Shown: positions 45,000 to 58,306, counted from the first letter of the stretch. The stretch is DNA of 64,000 bases from Poecilobothrus nobilitatus (GCA_947095535.1 OX352772.1:184778035-184842034), one strand, 5' to 3'. The notes: generated by a model from the sequence alone, not told the origin. Made by a program: numbers and translations.

Positions 45000-45960
45000 T
45001 TTTCTATTCTTCTAAATTCCTCTGGTAAGTCGTTAAATAATTTTAAGCACTTATAAAAACAGTTACTTTATTTTCGTGTATTGTAGGTATGGAAATCAAA
45101 GTTTTGTTGCAGTATGAAATTGTGTTTTATTTTATTGTTGCTTATCTTAAATGCAACTAAGAGGAGCTCCCTTTTGCAAGTGTGGGGAAAGCTTAGGTAC
45201 TTTTCCGTGTACAGCATATTGGTTAGGTGAAGATTACTCAATTCATTATGTATAATTTTTATTGCTTTCTTCAGCAAAATTTCGATTTTGTTCAGATAGA
45301 TTTGAGGAGCTCTACTCCAAATTGGGTTCACAAAGACAATGTTGGATAAGATGTAGGATGAATATAGAACGAATAGCGTATTTTGATTTGGACATCTCTT
45401 TAATCTTTTGAGCACAAATACATACGGAACAATTTTTTTGGATAGATGATCTATATGTTCATCCCATCTAAGTTTACTATCTATATGAAGACTACTATCA
45501 TTGAAGGTTTTATTTTAAAACAGTAGTACCTTAGTTTTGTTTGAGTTCATTAATAGCCTATTTTTTAGAAACCACTCATTTATAAGGCTTAAATCCTCAA
45601 AAATGGCGGATTTCAGGTTTATTTCGTTTTTACGCGGGGTACCTTATAGCAGCATCGTCAGCAAACAACTGTATTTTACTGTGGAGATTTTGAAGAGTTA
45701 GATCATCAATGTAGATCTTAAAACAGATCGGCCCTAGGACAGAACTCTGCGATACTCCCTAAATTGGTTTTTTCTAGACTACTTAAGTTTTCCCAATTTT
45801 TACACATTGAGTTCTTTATTCTAAATAAGATTTGAAGAAAGCAATTTGCTCATTCGAGAATCCGAATGTTGAAAGTTTGTAGAGAAGAATATTGTGGCTG
45901 ACGCAATCGAACGCCTTCTGTAAATCTAAGAAGAGACAGGTAATGGCTTGTAGTTTGATG
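45000..45960 (-). pseudogene. LINE 3 reverse transcriptase (same family as LINE 1)
   Basis: Read from right to left: FLDLQKAFDCVSHNILLYKL (palm A), a damaged GV-Q-SVLGPICFKIYIDDL, QLFADDAAI with both Asp residues, INEWFLKNRL, and the C-terminal block 45068-45415 (PYVFVLKRLKRC, YILSNIVFVNPIW, KYLSF-HTCKREL, ending FDFHTYNTRK). The same blocks occur in LINE 1. There are several stops and shifts. The endonuclease and linker of probably the same copy are at 48890-49850, with unrelated sequence between them. Confidence 0.83.
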
Positions 45961-46049
45961 GATTTGTGACACTATACACTATAGAGGAGTGAGGAGTGAA
46001 AACGACCACGATTTCTTTATGAGTGTGTGGGACTTTAACCCACTAAACA

Positions 46050-47330
46050 CTACCTCCCTTTTTTGACCAAACAATAGGTTATACCACCTTTAGTACTACT
46101 GTACTGCCTGGTCATAGGAAGTTGAGTTAAGGAATGAAAATAGATTTCAAATTGGCAGGCATATTGTGAACAAAGTTTAATATTCACCTTGAATCTTTGC
46201 ACATTGTAAATGTAATCATCACCAATTCTGGGAAACACATGAGGTAAAAGATGGTTCCACATTCGCGATGTTAGTACTACAAACGAATTTCCATAAGCCG
46301 AATTATGCCATCTGGAAATTTGAACTACATAGGGATGGGCAGCAGAGACTCTCCTTTTTTCTCTTTGGAATGCTTTGAGAGGAGGCATCAAACTTTTAAT
46401 CTCGTTAAAGCAAAAACCCAACCCTATAAGGTATCTATAAAATAGGGTAAGTATTCCTTTTAGGCGCCGTAGACCGAGTGGCGGTAGTGGTGACATTGGG
46501 ATCATTTATTAGACATCCCAATGCCGTTTTATAGGCGCCTGTCCAAATATGTGCATTGTACTCCATCTTTGGTCTTATATATGTTTTATAGATATTTAGG
46601 AGATCAGAAGATGAAAATAAGGCTTTACAACGATACAGGAAACCCATTCACCTAGATGCATCTTTAGCTATACCAAAAATATGATTGGACCAACTTAGTT
46701 TTTGATTAAGCTCCATGCCCAAGATGTTGAGCTCTCCCGCATGCTAAGAAACTTCCTCTTGAAAAGTTAGGGTTGGGGTTGAAGTGTTTCTTTTCCGAGA
46801 GACTAAACAACACTGATTTGCCCCAATTAGAAATTTTGTCCAAGTCGAGATTTAGCTCAAGCGAAGCAAGATATTTATAGTCGTTGTCTTCATTGGAAAT
46901 CTCCAATCCATTTTACAAATATACCATCAAGGCACATTGCTTTGCATTTAGCAATTAAAGCATCATGCTAAACTCGGTCAAAAAGTTAAGAAATATCCAA
47001 AGTGACAACATCGAACTCCCCTGAATGGTGGAGGCTGATGTTGAGAGACCTGTATAAATAACATAAATGAATGACGTGTCTAGCACCAATAATTTTTATC
47101 CAAATGTAGTAGAACATTTGGTTGGAGCACTTATATTTGTGGAGAACGCTGTAAGCGACATTATTTCTAACATAAAGAGCGACCCTCTTCGGCACAAAAT
47201 GAGGGACAAAAGAGTAATTGTCAACGACAAAGTTGTCGTTTTGGACAACCACCTGGGTCTCACATAATGCTGAATTAAGGTGGCCTTGGGCGGCAAGAAA
47301 ATTCGACTGCAGACCACGAACATTCCAAAA
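46050..47330 (-). pseudogene. LINE 4: endonuclease start fused to RT end by internal deletion
   Basis: At the right (5') side, NVRGLQSNFLAA and RVALYVRNNVAYSV (47100-47330) are the start of an APE-type endonuclease. It continues as HSGEFDVVTLDIS, which is the RT palm A motif (V-T-L-D-x-S-K-AFDRVWH in relatives), so the rest of the endonuclease and the early RT are deleted at about 47000-47010. The RT end follows with WMGFLYRCKALF, YIRPKMEYNAHIW, SLYYRY-like sequence and NSFVV-TSRMWNHL. It is a different family from LINEs 1 to 3. The YADD box was not found. Confidence 0.75.
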
Positions 47331-48889
47331 ATGTAAGCTAAAATTGGGAATGATTATAGCAACAATGAGTTTGAAAATATATAAATAATATAATCAGAAA
47401 AAAAAAAAAATAAATAAAGAACACCAAAACCAAAAGATTCAACTAATTAAAGAATTTGACAAATGAAGAGTAAATTAAAAAATTTATTGAATTTTAATAT
47501 TGAGTGCAATGATCAATAAATAATCACTAACTAGCACTAATGAATATTAAAAGATAAACAATCAATATTAATAATTAATAAATAATAAATAATATTAAAT
47601 AAAAAATAATATTAAGCATTAGTAATCACCACAGATAACAAAAAGTTTGAAAAATACTTTCAACAATTTTTAATTCCTTATTGAAAGTAATTTCAACTCA
47701 AAGTCAACTACGAGTAATGTAAACGCGATACTTAAATAATGTTTAATGTAAACATAGCAAAATGAGATAGAAAATTAATAGAATAACAATACAATATAGT
47801 CTATCACAAAAAATGTGAATGTATGAAAAGGACGGATATCCGATATTATTTGACCATTTCACGTGTAGTTCAGCCGCACGTTTGTAAACAAAAACAATAC
47901 TTGTGACTTTTAAAAAAATTCGTTAATATAAAAAAAAAATTAAAAAATTGAAAAATAAAAATTAAAGTTAAAATATTAATAAAAAAAAAAAATTGAACAA
48001 TTATAATAAAAATAATTGTGCAGTGTTAGATTATAAGGTAGAACGAATTATACCAAATTATGTATATTTCCTTGTCCTAAATTTATATATAATTACCAAT
48101 TACTAACAAAAAAAAACATAAAATAAAACTAAGTTAAGTTTAAGGTACAACAAAAAAAGAATAAGTTAAGTTTAATTAGTTAATATTAAAAAAAAAAAAA
48201 GAAAAAGAAATGTATGAAGTTAATTTTAAGTTTTAAGAAAAAATACAACAAAATTTGAATGTATATAATTTTAAATAATTAAAATAGTAAAGGAAGAAAA
48301 AAAGATTAATGCATTTAAATTATCTACTTCCAAATTAAAGCAAACAAACAAAGAAAAGAAAAAAAAAATGTATATTATATCAAAAATTTACTAAAAAATT
48401 TAAAATAGTTGAGAAATAAAATAAAATAATAATATAAAAAATTATTTTTTATTCTTATTTAATTTGAAAGGAACCATTAAAGAAAAAGAAAAACAATATT
48501 CAACAAATAATTATTGTATTGGATAAGCGACAGCCAAGACAGAAATGCCAAAAAATAAAGAAAGAAAAAAAAAAAACAAATAATAGGAGAAAAAAAAGTG
48601 CACTTATCTTATTTATGGTTCCAGATCCAAGATCATAATACACACAAAAAGGAATTAAAATTATTATAATGAAATATAAGCAAAATAAAAAAAAAAAGAA
48701 TTAAAAACTAAATTTTATTAAAAACTCTATAAAGACGATCATTCTCTTCGAGTGTCAAAACAGTTAAAAAAGATATTACTTATAAATTAAGGGTTAGATA
48801 CAGTATTATTATTATAATTAATAGCTTTAATTTCATTTTCGATTATGCTTGGATTATTATTAAACATAATACTTTTGTAAACAGTCAGG
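47331..48889. other. Very A/T-rich stretch, nothing recognised
   Basis: Long runs of A with scattered T and few ORFs. It contains repeated TAAATAATATTAAATAA phrases (about 47575-47625). It separates the parts of LINE 3. It may include decayed LINE sequence, but none is readable. Confidence 0.45.
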
Positions 48890-49850
48890 GGTTGCCATCG
48901 TCTTTCAAAATTTTAGTAATAGTAATGCGTTCAGAATAGTAATGCGCTTGAAATAGTTTGCACTTGAAATTAGAACTTTTACTTTGTTCCTATAAATAAT
49001 GTATAAATTCTTAACACGTGTATCATTCCGATATTTTTTCGAATAGTTGTAGAACGAATCGCGGACCATTATTGATTGAAATATTGTTTCAGTCATCCAT
49101 TCATGTTTTCTCAAAAATTTTTTCAGCGGGATGACCCTTTTATGTTTACTAATTAATTTCCCTAGAACATGAACAACCTCATGTATCATACCAATCAAAT
49201 GTGATCATTTCTTACAATATTGTAATCTAACACCGTTTTAGTCTTAGTAATATTTTCCTTTTTGGGGAGTTGATCTACACTAATGAAAAACATTTTGTGG
49301 TCCGATAAGCATGTGTCCATTAAAAATTTAGTAGATCAGTAATGAAGTGGTCTATTACTGATTTGGTCTCGCCAATTCTAGTAGCAAATTCTTCAGTTTT
49401 TTCCTTACAAATAAATAATCCATTACTTAACAAGGTATATGAATAGCTACGTACAATTGAATTATTCTGGTCTAACAAGTTGATGTTAAAACCACCAATT
49501 ATAAGGGATCTTTAGTGAATATATGTTAATTCATAAATTTTGTTAACAAAATCTATTTTATTTTATGCTTCGTTAAGTTAATAATTAGGACAATCGACAA
49601 CTGAATCGACAATCTTCCGTGTACACAATGCTGCCACTTAGGCAATCCGCAATATATATTGCGACACCTGCATAACCCGTTTCTCTATTAAAGAAATATG
49701 ATATAGTGTCCCCGGGGCCGGGAAGGTTAAAAAATTTATTTTCTTTTTCTTTTAACCAAATTTCCATAAGAACAATTACATAGATATCACAGTTATAGGA
49801 GCTTATCAACGATTCTAATTCATATAAATTTTTCCTTAAACTATGTATGT
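48890..49850 (-). pseudogene. LINE 3: endonuclease and linker fragments
   Basis: The frame 49585-49809 reads IVLMEIWLKEKEN, GYAGVAIYIAD, an APE-type endonuclease start (the usual T-E-x-WL is M-E-I-WL). A damaged GDFN-like region follows near 49490-49515 (FNINLL in reverse). SDH-like and linker parts follow, and the frame 48905-49198 has KHEWMTETI, IMVRDSFYNYSKKYRND and YIIYRNKVKVLI, which matches the LINE 1 linker (IKIRESFFKYKKKYPND). Several stops interrupt it. Confidence 0.75.
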
Positions 49851-50545
49851 TAAGATAAATGATATTAATATTGTTTTTATAAAGATGCGCTACATTTTTA
49901 CCTGCACTGTACTTGCATTGATTTCTGTTATCCCGTTATCAATATGAAATGCTTTCATTGAATTGAATATACATAAAATTTATTTGTTTTGACAATAGGA
50001 GTACTTTACTGTAAACTCCAGTATACATATTAATGAAAGAGAGAGACAGAGAATGAATGAGTACATTTTTAATAAAAATAACAAATTTGATTAAAGTTGA
50101 AAAAATTTTAGAAGTAATTTTGTACGTGGCTTGAATGTAACAATAGATTGCTGTAAAATGTTTTAAAAAATTTTATTAATATATAATTTAAAAATAAAAA
50201 AATAGATTAATGAAAATTGAATTTTTGTGCGCGGCGTGGAAGTAATAAATATTTTTAGTGTAATAGTTAATCCATAAAAGTGCATATTAGGTAATAAAAG
50301 ATTTAAAAAACGTACATACTAAAATAAAATGAATCGTGCTAACCAAAAGACTACAATATTGTGTATGTACAGTCATGCGTCCATGTAATATCCAAGCCAT
50401 GTGCTCAAGTATCAAGTATCCAAGCCTGCAAGTATATGATATTGTTAATATCACACGATAGTTCAAAATACAGATAACATAAAATATATGTGTGAGTGTA
50501 CATCTAAATAAAGAAAAGGTTAATCTAACATATGTTGATATATAA
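49851..50545. other. AT-rich spacer next to the right arm
   Basis: No gene was recognised. It contains a GAGAGAGACAGAGAATGAATGAG stretch (about 50039-50061) and a local repeat AAGTATCAAGTATCCAAGCC (about 50405-50427). Confidence 0.45.
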
Positions 50546-52708
50546 AATGTCAAAAGTATTAGTAAAAAGTAAAAAAGCCCGTCATACGACGGGTGTAAGT
50601 AAAAAATATAGCTTTTGTGAAAATTTTTTAAAAATTAGAAAATGTTACATAGCAAAATTCAAAATTAAAAAAAAGAGATTGCTATTTTATAATGTTCTTT
50701 ATTTCTACTTAAAAATGCAACCCTTTAAAAACTTTGATTTATACACTGCCTTGTTTTTTCTTTCTTTTCATAGCATAACATTTTAAAATTTTTTTTTTTT
50801 CTATCTTTTATGTATGTAAATATCAGATGTACGTATATTTGGTATATGTAAGAAATAGACTTTAAAAATATTTATTCTTAAAAATATTTAATATTTTAAA
50901 ATATACAATTCAAGTAACATTTTTTGTTCTTTTTGTTTATTTTTCTTCGCAGTATATTTCATTTTACTTTTTTTGTTTTCTGTATTTAGGTACGCTAAGT
51001 ATTTCTTTTATATTTTTTTTAAATATTAAATTTATAGGTACGTATTATAGTCTATTTAAAAAATAGAAATTATTACCTATAGATCATTCTGAATTTTTTT
51101 TGTTCCTTTATGTTTAGTGTTTACCGTCCATTCATATACATACATAAACATAATTATTGGTATTAATTGATATTGTGTTACTTTAAAATAAAAAGTAAAA
51201 AATCTATAACTATATACCCATAAACTCATTCATATATGTATCGATATTATTGGATGGAAATTATAAGAAATAGCATAAAATTAAGAAAATCTTATAGAGA
51301 AAAATTCAAAGTTTAATAGAAAATATTGCGATTTTATAATTTAAATTGTGCTCTTTTAAAAGCTTTGATTTTACACACTATTAGATTTAAATTTTTTGTT
51401 ACCAACGTTAAGAATATTTTTAATAATTTTTATAAATATTTGATGTCGTATGACTTTTACGTTTTCCTATTCAAAATATTTGAAAACAATGAAAGTGGCC
51501 TTTCGTATTAAAATATTTTGATCTTTTTTAGCAAATTTTCAAAAAATTTTGAAAAAATGTGTTTTTTTTTTATTCGTTTTTATTTCTCTTTTATTTTTTT
51601 TTTGTTTTCGGTTATCTACGCTAAGGTAGGTACTTCTTTTATTTTTTTTAAATTTTAAGTTTTAGCAGTAGCACCTACACTCTATTTAAGAAATAGAAAT
51701 TTAGTTCCTACCTATATATAGAACATTCTCAATTTTTTTTTGTTCGTTTATGGACTGTAAATATAAATATAATTGTTGCTTTTGAAAAATAATAAATCTA
51801 TAACTATACCCACGTATTCATTCAGATATCTATATTATGGGTTGAACTTGTGATTTTTGCAATGTATTATATTATATTACGGCAAAATTTTTAAAAAATT
51901 AAGAAAACGTTGCATAGCAAAATTCAAAATTTAAATAAAAATATTATTGCAATTTTATAATATTCTTTATTTCTACTTAAAAATGCGTCTTTTTAAAAAC
52001 TTTGATAGGTGTATACATTACCTTGATTTTTCTTTCATTTCACAGCATACCATTTTAATATGTATTTCTTTTTCTCTATCTGTTATGAACTAAATATCAG
52101 ATATATGTTTCTTTCTTTAAAAATATTTATAAATAATCAAAGTAATATTTTTTGTTCTTTTTTTCAATTCGTTTTTATTTTCTTCGCAGTATTAAATTTT
52201 ATTTTTTTTTATTTTCTGTTATTTACTATAGACTTTATAAATATTTAAAAACAATCAAAGTGACATTTTTTCTTCTTTTTTTTGTAAGCGTTTTTATTTT
52301 TCTTCGCAGTATTACATTTTATATTTTTTTTGTTTTCTTTTATTTTTTTACATTTTATATTCTGCTACATTACATTTTATATTCTGCTAAGTATTTCTTT
52401 TATTTTTTTTTATTATTAAATTTATACATACAGTCTATATAAAAAATATATATGTATTAAATCTAGAACATTCTAAATTTTTTTTGTTCGTTTATGTTTA
52501 CCGTCCATTCATATAAATATAAATTGTTGCTCTTAAAAAATAATGAATCTATAACTACATAATATGTACATATATAGCCTAATATTCATTAATATATCTA
52601 TATTATGAGATAAACTTCTGATTGTTGCATTATATTTTATTATATTACGGTAAAATTTTTAAAAGATTAAGAAACCGTTACATAGCAAAATCCAAAATCT
52701 AAATAAAA
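50546..52708 (-). repeat. Right arm of the long inverted repeat, inner part
   Basis: In reverse this matches the left arm from 43118 outward: the terminal AAGCCCGTCATACGACGGGTG hairpin (50575-50595), then U, V and U units in mirrored order. It matches through both sides of the site where family D sits in the left arm. Here that site is empty. At 52709 the arm is interrupted by family A copy 3. Confidence 0.78.
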
Positions 52709-54256
52709 CGAGGAAGAATACAGTTGCCTTTGTCAACTCTTAGACACCCGTACGAACCGTTAGTATGTTCACAGCCTGTCACTCTGCTTACAATATTATT
52801 TTTTTAATATTTTAGTATTTTAAAATAATTTGGGTGAATTTTATAATTTCTAGAACTATGGGTTGGATATATTCAAACTATATGTTTATACATTCTTCAA
52901 AAGCAAATTCTAACCTTCCACATAACGATTATCAATCCAAAACTTTTTCAAATATTCTATAGTACCATTTAATACTAAGCGGTAAATGTATATTAAATTT
53001 ACTTAGTACAAAATAATAAATATAATTTTAAATATTATATTATATTATATTTAAATATTCCATTGACAGAATAATTTCTTATAAGTACAATAAAATACAT
53101 ATATGTATGTAAATACGGCGCTATATAATATACATCTATACTCTTATCATTCATTCACTAGTGACATATACGATATATTGTAAATAAACATGATATTATA
53201 TAAATATGTATATATATCAATATCATATAAATAAAAATTCTTCAAGCAACCGTTATGTTGTTTATTTATTTACATTTTTTTGTACTACTCATTATATTCT
53301 CAACAATTTCAAATTATCGAGTAAAATAAAATGAAAAAAATTTCTTGAAGAAATTTGTTAGAAAATTTGAAAAAATCAAGTAACACTTTCGTCAATTATA
53401 AAGTAACCCTATATTATTAAAAAAAGTTGTTAACAGAAATAAGAGTATAATGTTGAAGCTTTAATTTTTGTGTATTACTTTAAAAAAATTTTAACAGGTG
53501 TTTAAAAATAGGAAATTTTCAGTTTTTGACCCCTTAGAGCTCCTAAACGGGGGGTGATACAAAACAAATTTCTGAAATGACTCATACTTATTTTCAATGA
53601 TCTAACTTCTGTCAAAATTTCAAAGTTTCTAAATTAAACCGTTTAGAAGATAAAAGGGTTAAAGGATTTTGCAAAATTTTAGTTTCGCATAACGGTAAAT
53701 TAAGACACCGTATGCCACAAAAATATATTTATTGTATATATACTTTTAAAGCTAATAAAAGTAGTAATCGTTTGGTGTTTTGAAAATGAAGATATACCTT
53801 ATACAACTTGTGCTATAACAATTTAAATATAGAGCTTTTTTGAACCTTTGGGGAGCTGTAGCTCCGTAACGGGTGGGGGTACAAAAAAAAGTTATTAAAA
53901 ATAAAATTAATATTTTTGTGACATCTATCAGCAGTTAAAATTTCATAGCTCTATTTCAAAAAAAATGTGGGGATCTAAAAGTTAGGTGTTCGAGAGCTAC
54001 CCTAAGGTTTGGTCCAAACTCAACCAAAAAAATAGGGAACCTACAAATTACTCCCAGAATATTTTGTGTAAATTTCAAGATTCAAGCTTTCTTAGTTTTT
54101 GAGTTAGCGTGCTGACGGACGGACGGACATGGCTCAAAAGTCTTAGAATTTTTTTCTGATCCGATCCATACCTTTGAAGGTATATCTAGCTCGCTTATTT
54201 CGAGGTGTTACAAACGGAGGAGTAATTTTATTATACCCGATCCTATCGGACGGGTA
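52709..54256 (-). repeat. DINE-like repeat family A, copy 3
   Basis: Full copy on the - strand, from CGAGGAAGAATACAG to GATCCTATCGGACGGGTAT. The flanks ATAAAA on the left and ATAAA on the right agree with insertion in a T-rich target or a short duplication. It is absent from the matching place in the left arm (about 39460). Confidence 0.78.
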
Positions 54257-55436
54257 TAAATATTATTGCATATTTATAATGTTCTTATTTTCACTTAAAA
54301 TGCGATTCTTTAAAAACTTTGATTTGATACACTTCCTTGTTTTTTCTTTCTTTTCATAGTACATAACATTTTAATATTTATTGTCTCCTATCTGTTATGT
54401 AGGTAATTATCAGATGTACGTTTCTTCCTTTTCATAGCATAACATTTGTTAAATTAACATTTAACATAACAGTAGGGCACACTAATCAGCAGGAGCAGCT
54501 TGTTTTTTATTATATTTAGATAGATAGTAAACTTGTTATATTTTTCTATAGTTCCCATAGCAAATGTTTCAAAACTTTTTTTGTTATATTTTTCAAACAA
54601 ATTTTTCCTCTATCCGTAATAATCTGTCTCTCTATCAGTCGCTTTCTTTACCAAATCTTCACACCGTAAGTTCTACACAACGCACCTTTTATGTAAAACA
54701 ATAAAAATTGGCTGTGCATATAAGATTTAAGATTTAGAAAATAAAAATCATAAAAGATAGCCTAAAATTAAGAAAATGTTACACATTCAAAATTTAATTA
54801 AAAATTGAGATTTTATAATTTAAATTGCGCTGCTTTAAAACCTTTGGTTTTACCAAATATTATATAAGTAGTATATAATCATTAATTATATAAGTAGTAT
54901 ATTATGTGCGTAGTATATTATAATCTTTGGTTTTACGCAATGCTTTAGTTTTTAATTGCTCTTCGTAATATTACATTTGAATTTTTTTTTTTATTTTCTG
55001 TTATCAACATTAAAGACTATTTTAATAATTTTTATAAATATTTGATGAATGAATGACTTTTTTACGTTTTCAACAATCAAAGTGGCCTTTAGTAATAACA
55101 TTTTTTATTCTCTTTATTCGTTTTATTCGTCTTTTAATTACATTTTATTTTTGGTTTTATTTTCTGTTATAGCAAAATTCAAAATTTGTATAATATTCTA
55201 ATATTAATATAATCAAAGAACATATAATTATAAGAAGTCTTATCACATACAAATTTTGAAAATATTTTTTTTTCATATGTGGGTTGTTATATGACGAGAA
55301 TATTTTTTCTTTTTGATTTTGTTTTTTTCTTCTGCCTCTCATTACATCAAGTTCGCTCTTAAAATTTATATTATTTATACAATTTACATTGAAAACCAAT
55401 AATAAAAAAAAGAAAAAAATAAAATACAAAATTTTA
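54257..55436 (-). repeat. Right arm of the long inverted repeat, outer part
   Basis: It continues the mirror of the left arm (39480 back to about 38640), including GTTTCTTCCTTTTCATAGC, the TAGATAGATAG phrase and the V unit (about 54700-55080). The segment 55140-55436 is less similar. The - strand frame 55157-55441 within it has a hydrophobic start but no known domain, and I treat it as chance. Confidence 0.65.
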
Positions 55437-56030
55437 ACCATGGGTAGGTTTCAGAAAAAATTAGTTTTGTGGAACAACTTTTTCATGTAGTCCCATCCAT
55501 TATGGAGCAACAGCCTCACAAACTTAGAAAAAGCCCTATTTTTAAATGCATATATCTTATGTTCTGCTTAAGATTTTTTCAATTTGAAAATGTCATTCGA
55601 CAGGTATTTTTTTTTTAGCTTTATAAATTATTATCAAAATTATACATATTTTTTTAATTTAGTATTTAAATTTACCGTTCTGTGAAAACCAAATTTTGTA
55701 TGATTTTCTACTTTCATAACTCCGGCACGTTTTTAGATAGAAGCTTGAAATTTTGAGGCAAGAAAGAGCTTTTAGTATAAGTTTGCTCAGAAAATTTTTT
55801 TGGATCACCCCCTGTTTATGAGCTATTAGGTCTCAAAAATTGAAAATTTGCTATTTTTAAACACCTGTAACTTAGGAACCTGTACACATTTTACTTCGGC
55901 AAGATATAAGAATTAAAAGTACAGTAATATATTTTTACGTGTGTTAAAGGTTTATTTTATTTGTTTAGAGTTCCACAGCCAATGCTCTTCAAATGCTCTT
56001 GCGAAAAAGTCCCATTTTCAGATGTATATA
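55437..56030 (-). repeat. Repeat family B, copy 3, first part
   Basis: Inverse of about 37690-38300 of copy 2, starting with CCATGGGTAGGT and lacking the terminal 120 or so bases. It is broken at CAGATGTATATA by the gypsy LTR and resumes at 63780. Confidence 0.75.
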
Positions 56031-56568
56031 TGTAGAATTAAAAACACACGTATTTTATAAATTATTATGTATATAAATGTTTTAATTTGGTATTTCAATT
56101 TTTTAATACAATTCACTTAAACATTACAATTTTAATGATATGATTTAAATTGATACCATTTTATTTTTACTTAATTTTAAATTTCATTTTCTGTTTATTT
56201 TTTAATTCTTTTGTTTCAATAAATTAATTTTTTTTTTACTAAATATAAAATAATCCGATCTGGGCGATAACGTGTTTTTGAATAAACTCTTTTTTTAATT
56301 TTTATCTTTTTCATTTCTTTCTAATTCCAAAGCATCGCATGTTATTGGAAAAGAACCGTTGGTCAAATAGAGACCCAAATTGAGAGAGTTTCTCAACTGT
56401 ACTTGTCATTGACCAATAGTGATTACATGCGGTAATAATTAACATGCGGTACAAAATAATAATTAATATGTATAGTAATGAAACATTAATTTATTTATTA
56501 AAAATTATGTATAGGGTGATTTGAGAATTTGTGAAAGTGTGACAAGGTTAGTGAACTGGGTCACTACA
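56031..56568 (-). repeat. 3' LTR of gypsy element 2
   Basis: Begins TGTAGAATTAAAAAC and ends GGGTCACTACA on the + strand; matches 63236-63775. Confidence 0.93.
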
Positions 56569-56582
56569 TCACCCTACTCCCA
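56569..56582 (-). promoter_or_regulatory. Polypurine tract of gypsy element 2
   Basis: On the - strand GGGAGTAGGGTGA directly precedes the 3' LTR. It is the normal primer site for plus-strand DNA synthesis. Confidence 0.6.
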
Positions 56583-56740
56583 GTGTAACGTAATTTATCT
56601 TAATAGGAAGAATATAAAAACAAGAAAAATTAATTTTTGTTATTAAAAACCACTTTTCGGTGACTATTGTTTGAACCTATTGAAGAAATTCCGTACGCCG
56701 GCTTGAGTCTATCGATTGAAATAGATATTTCTTTGTTTTT

Positions 56741-57879
56741 TCACAATACTACAAAAAATTTTCGAAGTCGTCGGACGACACGGTAACGCCCTTCGTATGT
56801 CGGAGCCAAAGTTGGTTTGATTCTGTCATTTCTGACAAATACGAAATCACATGATTCTAAGTTTTTCGGAATAAAAATACTACTTTGATTCGATGATCTA
56901 GTTGGAGTTGGGACCAAATTATGCATTGTATCGTGAAGTTCACGAATAACTACGTTCGTATCAGCTGAGTGGGTTTTGGAGTCGACGAAGAATTTGCCAG
57001 GTAGCTTCAAGGTTTGTCCATATACAAGCTCTGCAGGTGAACACTGCAAATCTTCTTTTATCGCGGCGCGGATCCCTAGAAGGATAATTGGTAATTCAAT
57101 GTGCCAATTTTGACTGTTTCCCCGAGCCTTAAGTGAGTCCTTCAATTGACGGTGGAAACGCTCAACAAACCCGTTTGATTGAGGGTGATACGGCGTAGTC
57201 GTGGTACGGAGCACGCCTAGGAGTTTTGTTAACTCTTGAAATAACTTTGCTTCGAATTGCGGACGTTGATCTGTTGTGATTGTGGCGGGGACCCCGAAAA
57301 GTGAAATATATTGCGTGACAAAAGCCTTTGCGATTGTGACAGCGGTAATATCAGGTATGGCGTAGGCTTCTGGCCATCTGGTAAAACGATCTACTATAGT
57401 GCAAATGTAGGAGTTTCCATTGGGAATCCGAAATGGTCCGACCAGATCCATATGGATGTGTTCAAATCGTCCTGCAGGGATCCTAAAACCTTCGTGAGAT
57501 GACTTGGTATGACGTTGAATTTTTGACCTTTGGCAAGCCATGCAGGCTTTGGTCGAAGATTCGAATCGCGATTTATGTTAGGCCAAAAATATCTGGATGT
57601 AACCAATTTTCTGGTTGCTCTGATTCCAGGGTGGGCTAAGTTATGTAAGTTATTGAAAATTGCCCGACGTAAAGAGCCTGGTATGTAAGGTCTAGTAATA
57701 GTCGTAGAATTTTCGCAATATAATTCGAGGTCAGATAACTGAATTTTTTCAAGTTTCCAAGAATCTCGCGGCTTAGCCAATAGTCCTGCTAACTCTTGAT
57801 CATCTTTCTGCATTTGTGAAATTTTTACGAGATCAAAGTTGTCGCAGTCCACCTCACAAATTTCTGTAATATGCGACAA
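56741..57879 (-). pseudogene. Integrase of gypsy element 2
   Basis: The frame 57394-57879 carries the zinc-binding start with H-x3-H (LHNLAHPGIRATRKLV) and YFWPNINRD, then shifts. The frame 56741-57541 starts at CMACQRSK (the C-x2-C pair). The catalytic core is intact: Asp32 (HMDLVGP), Asp91 (TTDQRPQF) and Glu127 (NGFVERFH), spacing D-x35-E. The frame continues through the C-terminal domain to the GRYRVVRRLRK region and a stop at 56741. This is the best preserved part of the element. Only one frameshift, at about 57545, prevents a full integrase. Confidence 0.9.
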
Positions 57880-57924
57880 ACCGTAACGGATGTCGGTCGT
57901 AAACTATGCAATGTAGTCCAGGTG

Positions 57925-58302
57925 TCACGTTTGCCACGGGTTTCGTTCTGTTTTGGAACAAATTGCGTTCATCAGCGGTTTATGGTCGGTAAAAATCGTG
58001 AAAGCGCGGCCCTCTACCGCGTTGCGAAAATGTTTGATCGAGACGTAAATGGCGAGTAATTCTCGATCAAAGGCTGAATACTTTTTTTCAGTAGGCGATA
58101 GTTTTTTTGAGAAAAAGGCTAGAAGTTGGCAGCCTTTATTTGTTGGCTGCTGCAGTACGGCTACATCTAATGCATCTTTTACTTTTTGGAAAGCTGAATT
58201 AAGTTCGCTCGGCCAAGTTAAAAGTTTATTCTTCTTTCCGCTTTTTAATATCTCTGTCAAGTATGTGTAAATCGGCGTGAGAAATTCAGCTAATTTGGGC
58301 AC
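57925..58302 (-). pseudogene. RNase H of gypsy element 2, first motif deleted
   Basis: It degrades the RNA strand during reverse transcription in intact relatives. Present are FFSKKLSPTEKKYSAFDRELLAIY and FTDHKPLMNA. Before them the frame reads FQKVKDALDVAVLQQPT: the usual stretch with the T-D-A-S aspartate between KDAL and VLQQ is missing (about 58150-58170), and the frame is kept. The domain would therefore lack one catalytic carboxylate. Confidence 0.82.
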
Positions 58303-58306
58303 GAAC

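Noticed and set aside
50287..52442. ORFs of 60-96 residues in and next to the right arm
   Set aside because: They are Phe-rich frames from poly-T stretches of the repeats; the mirrored left arm does not keep them.
55157..55441. 94-residue - strand ORF with a signal-peptide-like hydrophobic start
   Set aside because: The start comes from a T-rich run, the rest has no domain and the sequence is part of the decayed arm.
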